A DNA stretch of 64,000 nucleotides from Tetrahymena thermophila SB210 (taxonomy: Eukaryota; Ciliophora; Oligohymenophorea; Hymenostomatida; Tetrahymenidae): assembly GCF_000189635.1 (NCBI RefSeq), contig NW_002475926.1:124001-188000 (forward strand). The letters are read 5' to 3'. Under the pieces are notes generated by a model. It was not told the DNA's origin. It did not search any database and saw nothing but the letters and a program-made list of their open reading frames with translations. Below, piece after piece: positions 25,023-36,829 of the stretch. Made by a program: the position numbers and the translations under genes. Positions within the stretch are counted from its first letter, which is position 1; each line of letters begins with the position of its first letter.

Positions 25023-25994
25023 ATGAGCGTATAAGCTGAAGAGAGCATTTGCGACATATTTGTTAAAATTCTGTAAAATCCTTATTCATAGTGTGGAGAA
25101 AAATATAGAGCCATTTTCGAGCTTAAATCAATTGGAACTAAAGAATCTGTTTAATGTTTGATTGATAATTTTAACAATTTAGATAATTCTGATTTACTCA
25201 AGCATGAAGTAACTTATGCACTTGGCTAGATGTCTGAAGAATATCGCTTTGTAATTAAACCTTTCTTAATTTAATGCTTAGAAGATTTAAATGAATACCC
25301 TGTTGTACGTCATGAAGCTGGAGAAGGCTTGAGTAACTTTGCTTCTGATGATGATGAGTTACTTCCTATATTTTAAAAGTACTCTTTAAGTGATGTAAAG
25401 GAAGTTGCTGGAACTTGCTAAATTGCAGTTGAGAAAGTTCAGACTTACAAATAATTAAAAGAAAAATATGCCTTAAAATATAGCAATACTAGAGAACCAG
25501 CTGCTCCTTTCTAAGAGTAAGACTTGGATTAAATTTTAAATCTAAATACTCAAGATGAAAAGTAAAAGTTTACCTTGAATGAAAAAATAGAAAATATTGT
25601 ATTTTCTGCTACTACTAGCTTATTCACAAAATATAGAGCCCTTTATTTGTTGAGAGACAGAGCTGATGAAGCAAGTATTTTGTTACTTGCAAAATTCCTC
25701 CAAAAATAATTCTGGGATAAAACAAATAATCTCTTCAGACATGAAGTCTGCTTTGTACTAGGATAGTTAGGTGAATTAGCTTTAGCCTCTGTGCCCCAAC
25801 TTAAAATTACAGCTTTAGACTAAGAAGAAAATGAAATTGTCAGACATGAAGCATTGTCAGCATACTCTTCTGTTTCTGATGATTCTGAATTCTTAAAACA
25901 GTTTGTTAACGATGAAAGTAGAATTGTTAGGGAAAGTGCTATTGTAGCTTTAGACTTAATTGCATACTGGGGCACTGCTTCAGGATGTTGTTGA
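25023..25994 (+). CDS. DOHH: Deoxyhypusine hydroxylase
   Basis: The cytosolic di-iron HEAT-repeat enzyme that hydroxylates deoxyhypusine on eIF5A to hypusine. A single exon of 323 residues, TGA stop. All four metal-binding His-Glu pairs are visible, two per half: LKHEVTYALGQ (61-62), VRHEAGEGL (98-99), FRHEVCFVLGQLGE (240-241) and VRHEALSAY (275-276). The two halves are related as expected for the internal duplication (TKYRALYLLRD in the second matches KYRAIFELKS in the first). A short Gln/Glu-rich linker separates them. The start is the first ATG of the frame, giving MSVQAEES. Length and motifs match the family. Confidence 0.96.
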
Positions 25995-26824
25995 AAAATT
26001 AAAATAATTATTTTATGTTAAATTAAATTTTATTTAGTCATGAAAAATTTATTTTAAAATTTATAATTTGTTGATAGCTTTAAATATTTTTATTATATTT
26101 ATTTTTTCTAAAATCTTAAATTTTTAATCATTAATTAGTCTTCTAATTTTTATAAAAATAAAATAAACTATTACACTCATAGAAAGTATATAGATATAAA
26201 AATTTTGAAAGAGAAGTTTATGATAGATTCAAATCAATTAGAGTGTATCATTTTAAGAATATGCAATCTAAGATAACTACTTCTACTTATTTCGCTTTCA
26301 TAGAAATCTGGAGAATGTATTCTCAAATTTTCTTTACTATTAAACGAATTTAAAAAATAGAAATTTCAAACATATTTAAAAAATTTAATTAAAAAAATTT
26401 CTACTTACACAAACCAGCAATTAATCGAATATATTTTTTAAAGTTAAGTAAATTTTATTTTGCTATTTAAATTAAAGAAAGTCTAGTTTGCTTTTAAAAA
26501 TAAAAATAAGTTATATATTATTTTTTTAATATTTATTTAAAAATAAAGAATTAAACTGTTTCTACTAATTTTTATTTTTAAAATTAAAATATTTATTTTA
26601 AAAATAAACAAAGAAAAAAGTAAAAGAAATTAATAAAATCACGTATTAAGATAATTTCAAAAGAAAATAATAAGAATAATAATGTAATAATAATATACAA
26701 AATTCAAACAATAATTAATAAATATATTAAAAGAACTAGATCAATTAATTAGAAACATAAACTTTATTAAAATAATTTTCAATTATTATTTAATCTCAAT
26801 TTTATATTTTTCAATTAATGAATT
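25995..26824. other. Convergent intergenic spacer
   Basis: This is AT-rich sequence between the DOHH and seipin-like 3' ends. No gene or RNA is seen. Confidence 0.55.
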
Positions 26825-27910
26825 TCAATCATAGTGAAGTTTTCTTCTTTTTGTACAGGCATCAATTATGCATGGTTTAATGCAGTAGTAGATGTAGTAA
26901 AAGAGAAAGAGATAAGTAGAAAGAGCTAAAATCATAATTATACTGGTTGAATAGAACCAGTAATAGAGATAGTATCTTATTCCTTTCAAAATAGGATTTA
27001 TTACTAGTGAAGAAGACTATATAAATATACCTACATCTTATACTTTTATAATTATAGCTTGCAAATCAATTAAGCTATTAGGTAGCTTCTCAAATAAGAT
27101 TTGATCTATTTCATACTGATTATCATCTAATTATATATCTAAAATTCTAAGCAACTTTGTACCTAGACTTGAAAATATACGTTCTAAAATATTCCTTTTT
27201 TTCTAGTTTTAGTTGAAATGAACTGTTCTTTTCATTTCAAGGCTATCTCCATTTCTATCTAAAATAATTATTTCAATAGGGACTACTCCTTGGCTAAATC
27301 CTTTATTTTAAAGATCGAACAAAACTAAACGTAGGTTCATTTAGTAGGATTCACGTTCGAAGTAAATTTCTTAACGCTGATTATGAAGGTGAATGTTACA
27401 AACTGTCTTCAAATCTGAGTCGATCACTGAGAAAGAGCTTGTTTTTGCAGATTCCTACTCTTTATCTTAATTATTAACTTCATGTACCTACTTTTAGCTA
27501 GTGTTTTCTTAGTTTTTAGTATCATTACCAGAAGTTTTTTCGTTACTATTTGGGGTTTTCAATTCGCTATTGACATTTTCTAGTCTTTTGACTTTGCTAA
27601 GAGTTTACTATTCATTGAGATTTTAGCATATTCTAAACTTGTGATCCTAATTAAAATAGAAGCCTAGATAGTGATCATGGAGATCTTTTTGAAAATGCAA
27701 AGTTAATTCCTATTGCATGTTAGGAATCAAGAAATAGTAAGCAACCAAAAATATTTAGATTGCCAACAAGAAGCAGCAAAAGAATGTAAATGCTTTTCTA
27801 ATCATAAATGTGCACACAGAGACCAATTTAGGACCTCCGAGGCGATCAAATATATTGTATAGAATGTTTAAGAAAAAATCAAATAGATTTTCAAATATTT
27901 ATAGAGCCAT
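26825..27910 (-). CDS. Seipin-like lipid-droplet assembly protein
   Basis: A single exon of 361 residues, TGA stop. A hydrophobic segment at about 38-65 (FTFFCCFLLAIQIFLVAYYF) and another at about 320-350 (STSIIMILALSTYLFLFYYI) frame a large luminal region, the seipin topology. The luminal part shows the pattern YQMNLRLVLFDLQNKGFSQG followed by VPIEIIILDRNGD. It ends in IIIKVQDVGIFIQSSSLVIN and GIRYYLYYW, matching the family's closing beta-strands and the Gly-(L/I)-Arg-Tyr motif before the second membrane span. An Asn/Lys/Gln-rich insert (about 110-165) interrupts the start of the domain. Family role: an oligomeric ER protein at lipid-droplet contact sites that gathers triacylglycerol. Its divergent neighbours are two DGAT2 genes. 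The assignment rests on pattern, not a database search. Confidence 0.7.
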
Positions 27911-29250
27911 CTATTTTTCAAAAAAAACTTTTTAGTCTTTTGAAACTCAATCAATATCTCCCTATTTTATATACTTTTATTAATTCTTTACTTTTAGTAA
28001 ATAATATTAATTTTTTTATTTTCAAATGCTGTGTTAAAAATTTATCTTGTGTGCGGCTTACCTTAAATAAATAAACAATTGATATGCAGCTTAATATTAT
28101 ATGCATTTAAATTGACTCAAAAAAGTTGAAAATAATGATAAAAGTTGACGGATACTATACTTTTGCTTTATTTTAATAAACGAAATCTATCGTCATTCCT
28201 TTCCTTATGCAACATTAGTAATAATAAGTCACTTAAATTTTTTAATTTAGTTAATACGCTTCTCACGCTTAAAAAAAATGATATTTAGCTCTGACCTTAC
28301 CTTTAAAACTAAATACTTCAATATACATATTTTTTTGTAAATAAAAATGTTATTACAACAATAATTTTGATCGCATTTTTATTCAAAATCTAAAACAAAT
28401 AGCAAATTGAATTAAAAAACACAATAAACTTAATATAATAGCATGTATTTTTAGTTTTTTTTAAATATTTTGATGGAATTATCTTTTACATTGCTTATTA
28501 TTCGGTTTACAAAATGAATGAACAAACTATTTCTTTTAGCTAAAAATTGAAATTTGATTTTTTTATTGAATTAGAATTTATTAATTAAATTATAATAATT
28601 CTTATATCTAAATTATTTTACACGAAATTTATTAAATAATCCTGTTATCAGTATCTTGCTTGAATATTTTAAATTTGTGATAATTTTATTAAGTATAATA
28701 TTTTCAAGTATCCCATTAGGAATTAAATTTTTTTTTACGTATTATTTAAATTAAATCATAGATAAGCAATGTAGAATATTCTTACTAACTTTCTATTAAA
28801 TGTAATCCTCTAAATTTATATTGATTAATTTTAATTTTGACTTCAATTAAAAATAAAAGACTTAAATCTATATCTTACTTACTTACTTACTAATTTTTTT
28901 TTGATAATTATTATTCATTAAAATTTTCTAAAAAAAGTAAGAAAAAATATTTAGACAATTAAATTTAATGGAGAAGTAAACAAATTTTACCTTTTTCATA
29001 AAATGACTCCATTTTTTATTGTCTTTTATACTTTACTAGAAATTACTTATAAAATCTACCTTTTTGTTTATTTTAAATAAAATTATTTTGTAAAAATTAA
29101 TTCGGATTGCCTTATTAATAATGATTTTTATTTAACTTACATTGCTCGAATTTTTGTTCAAGTTATCTTTAAATTTTGAAAAAAAAGATAAACCTTGATA
29201 ATTAATTTATAATAAATATTTCAAATCAAATTTTTATTAAAAATTTATAA
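27911..29250. other. Divergent promoter region (seipin-like / DGAT2)
   Basis: 1,340 bp lie between two outward-pointing start codons. It is AT-rich, with an ACTT repeat at 28874-28891 and slightly GC-richer stretches near 28,050 and 28,260. No coding frame is supported. Confidence 0.5.
28874..28891. repeat. (ACTT)n microsatellite
   Basis: Four tandem units lie in the spacer upstream of the first DGAT2 gene. Confidence 0.7.
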
Positions 29251-30171
29251 ATGACAGAATTTTCAAAGTTAAAGGATTTACCAAAGAGACCTTTTAGAAC
29301 TTTAATAGGATCAAGTATCTTGCTATTATATGGACTTGGACCTTTTTTAATGTTAATTGTTTACTATTATGCTTATTAGGGAAGCTTAGCATGCAGAATT
29401 CTTTCTGTGTTGCAAATTATTGCTTAAATCTTTGCAAAAAGAAGCTAAACATATCTCAGTTTATTAAGGTACCTTGACTTAGAATTGTATTTTGATGGCT
29501 TCACTTTCGAAACAGTTGATGGACCTATTAATTAAGAGAAATCTCTTTTTGCTGTCCATCCTCATGGTATTTTTAGTTTAGGCATGTTCTTAAATAATCA
29601 TAGAGATCACTTTGGAAAAAATGCTGTCGTGTGCGGATCGCGTATGGTAACTATAGCTCCAATTATGGGTCTTCTACATAAATTAGGAGGAATGGTTTCT
29701 GTAAACCCTGAGAGCCTTTAGCAAATAATGAAAAAAGGAAATAATATTGCTTTATTACCAGGTGGATTTGAAGAAGCTACTATTTCATCAAGAAAAGAAA
29801 ATAGAATATTTATTAAATCAAGAAAAGGGTTTATAAAATATGCAATAAGATACGGTTACAAGGTTTATCCTACTTTTGTATTTAATGAAAATAGAATATA
29901 CAACTACTTTGATAAGTTTGAAAATTTTAGACTATTTTTAAACAAATTTAAATTAGTTGGAGTTATTTTCTGGTCTAAACTTGGAATGCTACCTGAATTC
30001 AATCACGAAATACATACTGTTGTAGGAAAACCTATGGATCTACCTCAGATGGAAAATCCTTCATAGGATATAGTAGAAAAATATCATACTTAATACATTG
30101 AATAACTATAAGCCTTATATGAAAAATATTCTAAAATTTATAACGTTAAAGAAGAATTAAAATTATATTGA
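29251..30171 (+). CDS. Diacylglycerol O-acyltransferase, DGAT2 family (copy 1)
   Basis: An ER and lipid-droplet enzyme joining acyl-CoA to diacylglycerol (or a related acceptor). A single exon of 306 residues, TGA stop. Seen: N-terminal RPFRTLIGSS then a hydrophobic hairpin (about 25-60), the active-site motif AVHPHGIFSLG with His-Pro-His-Gly at 103-106, LLPGGFEEA, the long block RKGFIKYAIRYGYKVYPTFV with FNENR, and C-terminal VVGKPM. Slightly shorter than human DGAT2 (388), as common in protists. The second copy lies 948 bp downstream in the same orientation and shares many blocks, so the pair is a tandem duplication. Which acceptor it prefers (diacylglycerol, monoacylglycerol or wax alcohol) cannot be told from sequence. 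Confidence 0.93.
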
Positions 30172-31119
30172 TAAATTAATTTATTTTTAAATGTTAAATA
30201 TATCATTTTTAAATGTTTTTTGCTTAAGTTTAAATTTAATTATTTATTTTTAAAAAGATATGTTCCTTCCTTCCAATTAATTTTTTTCAAACATAAGAAA
30301 TAATGATAACTTAAATAAAAATTTTATTTTTCAATTACAAATATTTTTTTAAAAATAACTATTCTAAATTCTTAAATTAATAATCGAAAATTAGTATTCT
30401 TATATTAAATTTAAAAAAATTAAAAATAAAAGGTTGATTAGTTTAAAATATCTTTATTATTTTTAAAAATACCTTATTTTTTTTAATTTTTATTTGATTT
30501 CAATTTAAAAATAAACAATAATATAAAATATTTATTGAATAAGATTTATGTTTTTAGAAGTTTTTTATCAGAATACTAGCTAAATTATTTAGAATTAGAT
30601 AGACTAAAATAAAGTATGAAAATAAAAAATTTGGCTCTGCTAAAATGAATTACTTTAAATTCAGTAAAAGTGATTGTTGGTTCTAACAAATTTTTATATA
30701 TAAAATAAAGACAAAAATATTAAAGATTACTTTTTTTTTACATTTAGAACTATTTGATTTTTATTTTTTCTAGCAAAAATAGAAGAATAATTTGATTGTT
30801 ATTTTTTATGATCAATAAATTACTAATCAAAATTTATATTTTTATAGAACTAATTGATATTTAGTTTATATTTATATTAAATTAAATTTATCATTGATAG
30901 AATTCAACAATTTTTTTTTTTTACGTCTTTAAATTATTACGATGCATTACGTCTTAAAGTTCTATTACTAATGATGATTACCAGCTTTCAGCTAATTTAT
31001 TTTTAATATAAATCAGCATATTAAATAAAAATTTTACCATTATTAAAAATCCAGCTAGATTGTAATTATATTATTCAAAGAATATTATAAAAATCAAAAT
31101 TTTTGGGAAAAAAAAAATC
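30172..31119. other. Spacer between tandem DGAT2 genes
   Basis: AT-rich sequence; no duplicated coding remnant is seen. The last few hundred bases presumably carry the promoter of copy 2. Confidence 0.55.
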
Positions 31120-32130
31120 ATGACTAACAATACCTCAGAAACAACAATTACTTCAAGCTAAGTTGAAGCTTAAAGTGTTTGCTCATCACCAGAATAAGTT
31201 AAACCAAATCAAGCAAAATTGATTACAGTAACACCTAAGGATAGAGAAATCCGTCCATGGAGATCAATTTTCGGAGGAGCTTTTATGATGACATATCTTA
31301 CTACTCCTTTTATTATGTGTTATATTTATTTCAAAGCAGTTTAAGGTGATGTTTTATGCATTACTCTCTCCATTATTTAAATAATTGCTCAAATTTATGC
31401 TAAACGCTGGGATGCTTGGTGCAGATTACTTAATTATTTAGATATGGATCTTTACTTTGATGAATTTGGATTGCATTTCGAAGAAGAACTTGCAAAAGAA
31501 AAAGTTCTACTAGGAATCCATCCCCATAACGTTGTTACTCTTGGAATGACTTTAAATTAATTTAAAGGTAGATTTGGTAAATAAAACATTTGTGCTAGCA
31601 GAGTACTTTTATACATGCCACTTTTAGGAATGCTTCATAAATTTAGCGGAATAGTACCAGTCGATGCTTAAAATCTTAAAAAGTTAATGTCAGCAAATAG
31701 AAATTTAAGTATAGTACCTGGAGGATTTGAAGAAGCTACTATCTCATCAAGTACAAAAGACAAAGTATTCATTAAAAATCGTAAGGGTTTTATTAAATTT
31801 GCTCTCCGTTATGGATATAACGTGCATCCTGTTTTCATCTTTGGTGAAAATAAAATGTTTGAGTATTTTGAAAAATTTGAAGAATTCAGATTGCTTATGA
31901 ACAAAGTTAAGCTTGTTGGTCTTATTTTCTGGTCTAGATTAGGTCTACTTCCAGAGCCTCGTCTTAAAGTTAACACTGTTGTAGGTAAAGCTATTAAGCT
32001 TCCATAGATCGCAGAGCCTACTGCATAAGACGTTGATAAATATCACACTATTTACATTGAAGAGCTTCAAAGAATCTTCAATGAAAACAAGATTAAATTT
32101 GGTGACAACCATGACTTAATAATATACTGA
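31120..32130 (+). CDS. DGAT2-family acyltransferase with variant HPHN motif (copy 2)
   Basis: A single exon of 336 residues, TGA stop. It is a paralogue of the upstream gene with an extra Ser/Thr/Gln-rich N-terminus of about 35 residues before IRPWRSIFGG. It has a hydrophobic hairpin (about 55-90), LVPGGFEEA-type IVPGGFEEA, RKGFIKFALRYGYNVHPVFI with FGEN, and VVGKAI near the end. The catalytic motif reads GIHPHNVVTLG: His-Pro-His-Asn at 134-137 in place of the near-invariant HPHG. All other family blocks are intact and there is no frameshift. The gene is therefore probably expressed, but may have altered activity or substrate choice. Copy 1 keeps HPHG. Confidence 0.92.
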
Positions 32131-33068
32131 AAAAAATAAAATTTGAAATAAGAGATTAAATCCAATAAAAATTTAAAACAAACCAAAAATTCATCTATAA
32201 TTTATTATGTTAAATCTAAGTATTTTATTTTCAAAAAATTATATATTTATTTATGTATTATATTTTCTTAGTTAATTGATCAAAAATAATAAACTTCCCA
32301 CTTTTCTTCTCTAACTATTTGCTATATATTATCCCAATCTAATACGAATAATATTATTTATGTAAGCATACGTAACTATACATTTTATCTCATCTGACGT
32401 ATTCTCATAGTCTTCAATCCAAAATATCTAATATTTATCAATTTTATCTCATAAAGTATGATAAAAATTTGTTTATATTTTACTCAAAAGAAATACTAAA
32501 ATCTTATTTAATACATATAAAATTCTATTAGCAATTAAAAATTAAATTAAATAACATATTTCATTTTTAAGCCTAACTAATTTTTAAAGATAAATAAATT
32601 CTACTTGACAACATTTTTAAAATAAATATTTCTAAATACATTTTAATTTTTGTCAAACCAAATGAGCACACTTGATATAAAATTAATTTGAAGGAGGTTT
32701 TTTTAAAAATAATATTTAATTGTTAGCATTAGAATTATTTATTTTAATAAAGATAATAATTAAATGATAAATGTTTATAAAATTTGAGAAATATAATTTA
32801 AAACAAAAAGTTTAAACTAAATTTGATAATATATATTTAATTTAATTTAAGTTTAAATAATTAAAATTAAATTGTGATAAACTATTCTTAAATAAAATTT
32901 TATTTATAAAAAAAATAAATTTAGAAGAAATTTCTTAATTTATTCTTTTATTCATTTATTTGTTTATAATTTATTATTATTTAAAAGTATGAGCTTATAA
33001 ATTTGCTAATAATTTAATAAACTTTTATTTACTCACATACAGAATTAATTATTTTATGAGTTTTTTTT
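32131..33068. other. Convergent intergenic spacer
   Basis: AT-rich sequence between DGAT2 copy 2 and the 3' end of LRR-B. No further LRR exon was recognised past the TGA at 33069. Confidence 0.55.
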
Positions 33069-35024
33069 TCACAATTTTAACTTAAAATTAATTAAATATT
33101 TTCCTTTGTAAATTCTTTATGCTATTTTTGAGTAATCTTAGTTTAACTAGCAGGCACTAAATATTAAAAAATTAAGAATAGAATTTTATGAAAAGTAAAT
33201 TACTTCATTTTTAGTTTCAAATTTAAAAGTCTTTTTATTTTTGAAATATATTTGCTAAGTAAAACAGCTCCATTTAAACTAATTTAATTTGATCTTTTTT
33301 TTATTTATTATTTAACATTACATTTTCATCTTTTTATTTGCAAAATAAATTTTACGAAAATTATAATTTTAGGCTAACCAAGCTCTAAATTTTTGAAATA
33401 TCAACTCCAAACTGCCCTAAACCTTAGTCTTTTATGCCACAATCTCTTATTAAAAAATTAAAATATGTAATTAGGATTTTTTTAATTTAAAATTTACCTA
33501 AAATTTAAATTAAGGTGCATTAAAGAGTTCATTTTTATTATGGAAGATGTTATTTGTAATAATCCAGAATCAGAAATTTAATTCATTCTTGATTTTAATT
33601 AAGTTAAATTAAAATAGTAAAAATATTTTTTATTTACTCTAAGTTAAAATATAAATTTGTTAAATTTTAGCATTTAAAAAGTTTTTCTCCAATTTTTGAA
33701 ATGCCTTCTTAAGTAATTGAATTACTACTAATTTATTTTTCAATTAATTTTAATATTTAATTTATTATTTATTTTTTTACCTAAGATATAAAGATAAATT
33801 AGATAAATTATTTATACCATATAGGTGTTATAACACTTTATATCCACCATCATCTCCTAGTTTATTCCATCTAATTTAAAATTTTATTTACTTTACATTT
33901 GGTATACAAATTTTTAAGACATTTAGTAGATTTCATTTCAATTTAAATTTATTTAAATATTTTGAAAAAATCTTATTTTATTTTGAAATATGTTTGTTAG
34001 CTTCTCTTAAAAATATTTTTTTTTTCTTATTTAATTAGTATTTTACCCGATATCTAAATAAAGAAAGCTTAGCTTTTTCAAGGTTAGAAATAAATTTCCA
34101 ATATTTTGAGACCCTTTAGGACCGATTTTATTTTTACTTTTTTGAATTATAAGATATATTCGATTATATTTAAATTAAAAATATTACTATATGTAAAAGG
34201 TTAAACTTTCTAAGTTCGTTAACAAGCTAATCTACTTGCTAAAATTATTTATTCCTTCTTCTGAAATCAAATTATATCTAATAATTAAAACTAAATTCAG
34301 GTTGAACAGTTATGAAAATAATTTTATACGACATATCAAGTGTTAGGAATTTAAGCTATTATAAGGAAGAGACACAGCTTCCGAGAATAGAGCAGCCTAA
34401 ATCTTTTAAGTCGTTTTGGCTTTTATTAAATAAAATACTTAGAATGGTTTAAAAAGAAAATCTTACCTTAGCTATAGATTTAAGTTTTATAGGTTTTGGC
34501 ACTTCGAAATATATTACAACAACGATTTCATTTTTTCCACTCCAATTTTGTTTCCACTTCATATAAGAAAGTAGAATTTTATAAAAATTATTTCAAATTT
34601 AAAATAGAAAAATTAATTGTACTATAGATAAATTTCTAAAGCGTTGAGGAAATTTAGTTATGATATCCTTTATCCGAGTTAGCTATAGTTCTCAATATCT
34701 ATATTAGTTAAGCTTGAATAAGGGTAATTTTATTATCCAAATCATCCAGTATATTTACCTTAAATTTAATTTTATGCTCTTAATGTTTACACATTTTTAA
34801 ATGCAAAGAGTTATTTATTAAGCTGTCTCGTTGCCATCAAAACTGTAACTAAATTAAATTAAATTAAAAATACTTTTGATTTTAATAACTATCTACTCAG
34901 AATTTGCTTCAAAATGACTAATCGAATCACAGTTATTAAGTAGAATTATCTATTAAAAAAATAAATTTAAAAGAATAAAAAGTTAAATTTTAAACGTAAC
35001 CTCTTCCATAGATAGGCTTTTCAT
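33069..35024 (-). CDS. Leucine-rich-repeat protein with eleven consecutive 90-nt phase-2 exons (LRR-B)
   Basis: Exons: 35024-35001, 34949-34897, 34848-34759, 34712-34623, 34556-34467, 34419-34330, 34277-34188, 34136-34047, 33870-33781, 33727-33638, 33587-33498, 33445-33356, 33293-33204, 33156-33069 (TGA); 384 residues. No ORF longer than about 60 codons exists here in the standard code, and short exons hide the gene. Exons 3-13 are each exactly 90 nt, start with one base of a split codon after AG and end with two bases before GT. Each holds one repeat. Examples: 'GNKIGVEKMKSLLQYISKC', 'QNLQNLNLQL', 'YNLISEEGINNFSKQIS', 'SNSITQEGISKIGEKLF', 'CQNLTNLYFNLE', 'NQISDSGLLQITSSIIK'. The N-terminus MKSLSMEE is followed by IILLNNCDSISHFE. 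No other domain is seen. It is similar to LRR-A in length and plan, suggesting common ancestry, and is likely a protein-binding scaffold of unknown role. Confidence 0.85.
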
Positions 35025-35653
35025 AAATTTTAATGGACTTTTTTTTAATAAAACTTATTTATTTTCGTAAACTTTTCTTAAACAAAATAGATTAAATAAT
35101 TGTATTATTTTTCTATGGAAATCAATAGTGATAAGATAGGTAAATTTTGAATTTTTTTTGTCTAAAAGGCGTTGTTAATAAATATGTTTAATGTTTTGAT
35201 AAAAAATGTAAGTAATAATAGATCAAAATTAGAAGTCTACAAATAATTTTAATTTTTTAATTTTTCATACAAACAAATTCAATTTATTTATTTTCTTTTA
35301 TTCTTTTACAAAAAAGTATTTACTTATTTATGTGAATTATTGAGCATATTTAAAAGCTTATGATAAAATCATAATTTAAAGTGAATAAATCAGGTAATTA
35401 ATCTTTATACTAAAATAATAAATATAAAATGAAGTAGATATTTTTAATTAATTACATATTAATTTAATTTGTTTTGCTTTTTTTCATGCTACTAATATAT
35501 ATATTTTTTGTTTGTTTGATTGCTTGTTTGTTTAATAATTTTTTGGTGTTTTTATTGTTATAATAAATAATTAATACTATTCTATATTGTTTGTTTGAAA
35601 GTAATATTTCTTAATAATTGTAAACGCTTTTTATTTTTTATTTTCATAATCTT
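35025..35653. other. Intergenic spacer
   Basis: This is the LRR-B 5' flank and the 3' flank of the next minus-strand gene. AT-rich, with short TTTG runs near 35,510-35,530. Confidence 0.5.
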
Positions 35654-36829
35654 TCAAGACGCGCTAACGCATTTGCTACAAAGAATTACATCTTCGTATT
35701 GCTCATAAATTACTGTTGTGCAAAGTGGAAGGGGACATACAATACTTTCACACTTAGAACACTACTTACAGCATTTAAAACATACTAGCCTGTTGCATTC
35801 GTTGCATTTTTAAAATAACTTTTCTGAGTTTTACTCAATAGGTTAAATGCTAAAGTTATTGTTAAGTGTAAAATTATTAGCGGGAATATTATTTAAATTG
35901 AATTCTTTGTTTCCTAAATTGTTAGTAGAAAATTTATATAAGGTTTGCTAAACCTAGTTGGAGGCTGATTGATTCATCATATTACTAAAGTTTTACTGCT
36001 ATGAATGAACGGCTTATGAAGTTTATGGTGGATTTTTCTGCTTTCTGATGAAAAATGAATCGAGTTTATTCTTTTGCTCATATTTTTTACTCTAAAAATT
36101 AGAGTTTTCCTTACAATTAGATGACTCTTGTTATCTTTTAAGTAAAAGTACTTAATCAAAATGAAGTTTGCAATATGAACAAAACTAAGGACTAGAACAT
36201 GTATGGCTGTCATTTTCTAAGATTTACTTCATTATATTATTGTTACTATCTACGAAAGGTTTTTTCTAGGCAAATAAATCATAATTACCTTATAATAATA
36301 GAGATGAAGTTTAATCAAAAGCAGAATAATTTATTGATCTTTTATTATTTTAATTATTGAAGGTATTATTCATATTTTCAGCCATTCTTGTTGATTTGTT
36401 TATTTATGAAGAAATATCAATCATAGCACCTGTACTCTATTTCATTTACTAAGATTAATTAAAATTTCTTGATATATCTCCACTTATATTATCTTCTATC
36501 ATATCTTTCAAGCAGCCTTTAGCAGGAGAATTTTCAAAATGATCTAATCTCAAATTCTACATAAAATTTAATGCTTATGTTATTGATTCCTAACTATTTA
36601 ACAATGAATTGCTTCTATCCCACTCTTTTGTAAAAAATTATTCAAAATTCTCCTAAATATAAGGACTTTTTCTCAACATTGCTTTGATTTCTGATACCTG
36701 TTTTGAATTAATTAATATCTATCTCTCTAAATTGTTTAAATTTCTTTTATTCTAAAAAAAAATTTGTTGGCTAATATTTTTAAATTTTTGTTAATATTGT
36801 GCTGTAATAAAAGCTTGAATACCCGCCAT
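35654..36829 (-). CDS. Gln/Asn-rich protein with Siva-like Cys-rich C-terminus
   Basis: A single exon of 391 residues, TGA stop; start MAGIQAFITAQYQQKF. Most of the protein is Asn/Gln/Ser-rich with short helical stretches and one internal Cys cluster (CSSPQFCSYCKLHFD, about 225-240). The last about 55 residues are dense in Cys: KCNECNRLVCFKCCKQCSKC, then ESIVCPLPLC and ILCSKCVSAS. The order C-x2-C, C-x2-C, C-x2-C, C-x4-C, C-x2-C resembles the zinc-binding C-terminus of the Siva family, known in animals as a death-receptor adaptor and conserved more widely with unknown function. Most likely a zinc-binding protein interaction module. Siva membership is tentative; a generic treble-clef or FYVE/PHD-like fold is possible. 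Confidence 0.65.
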
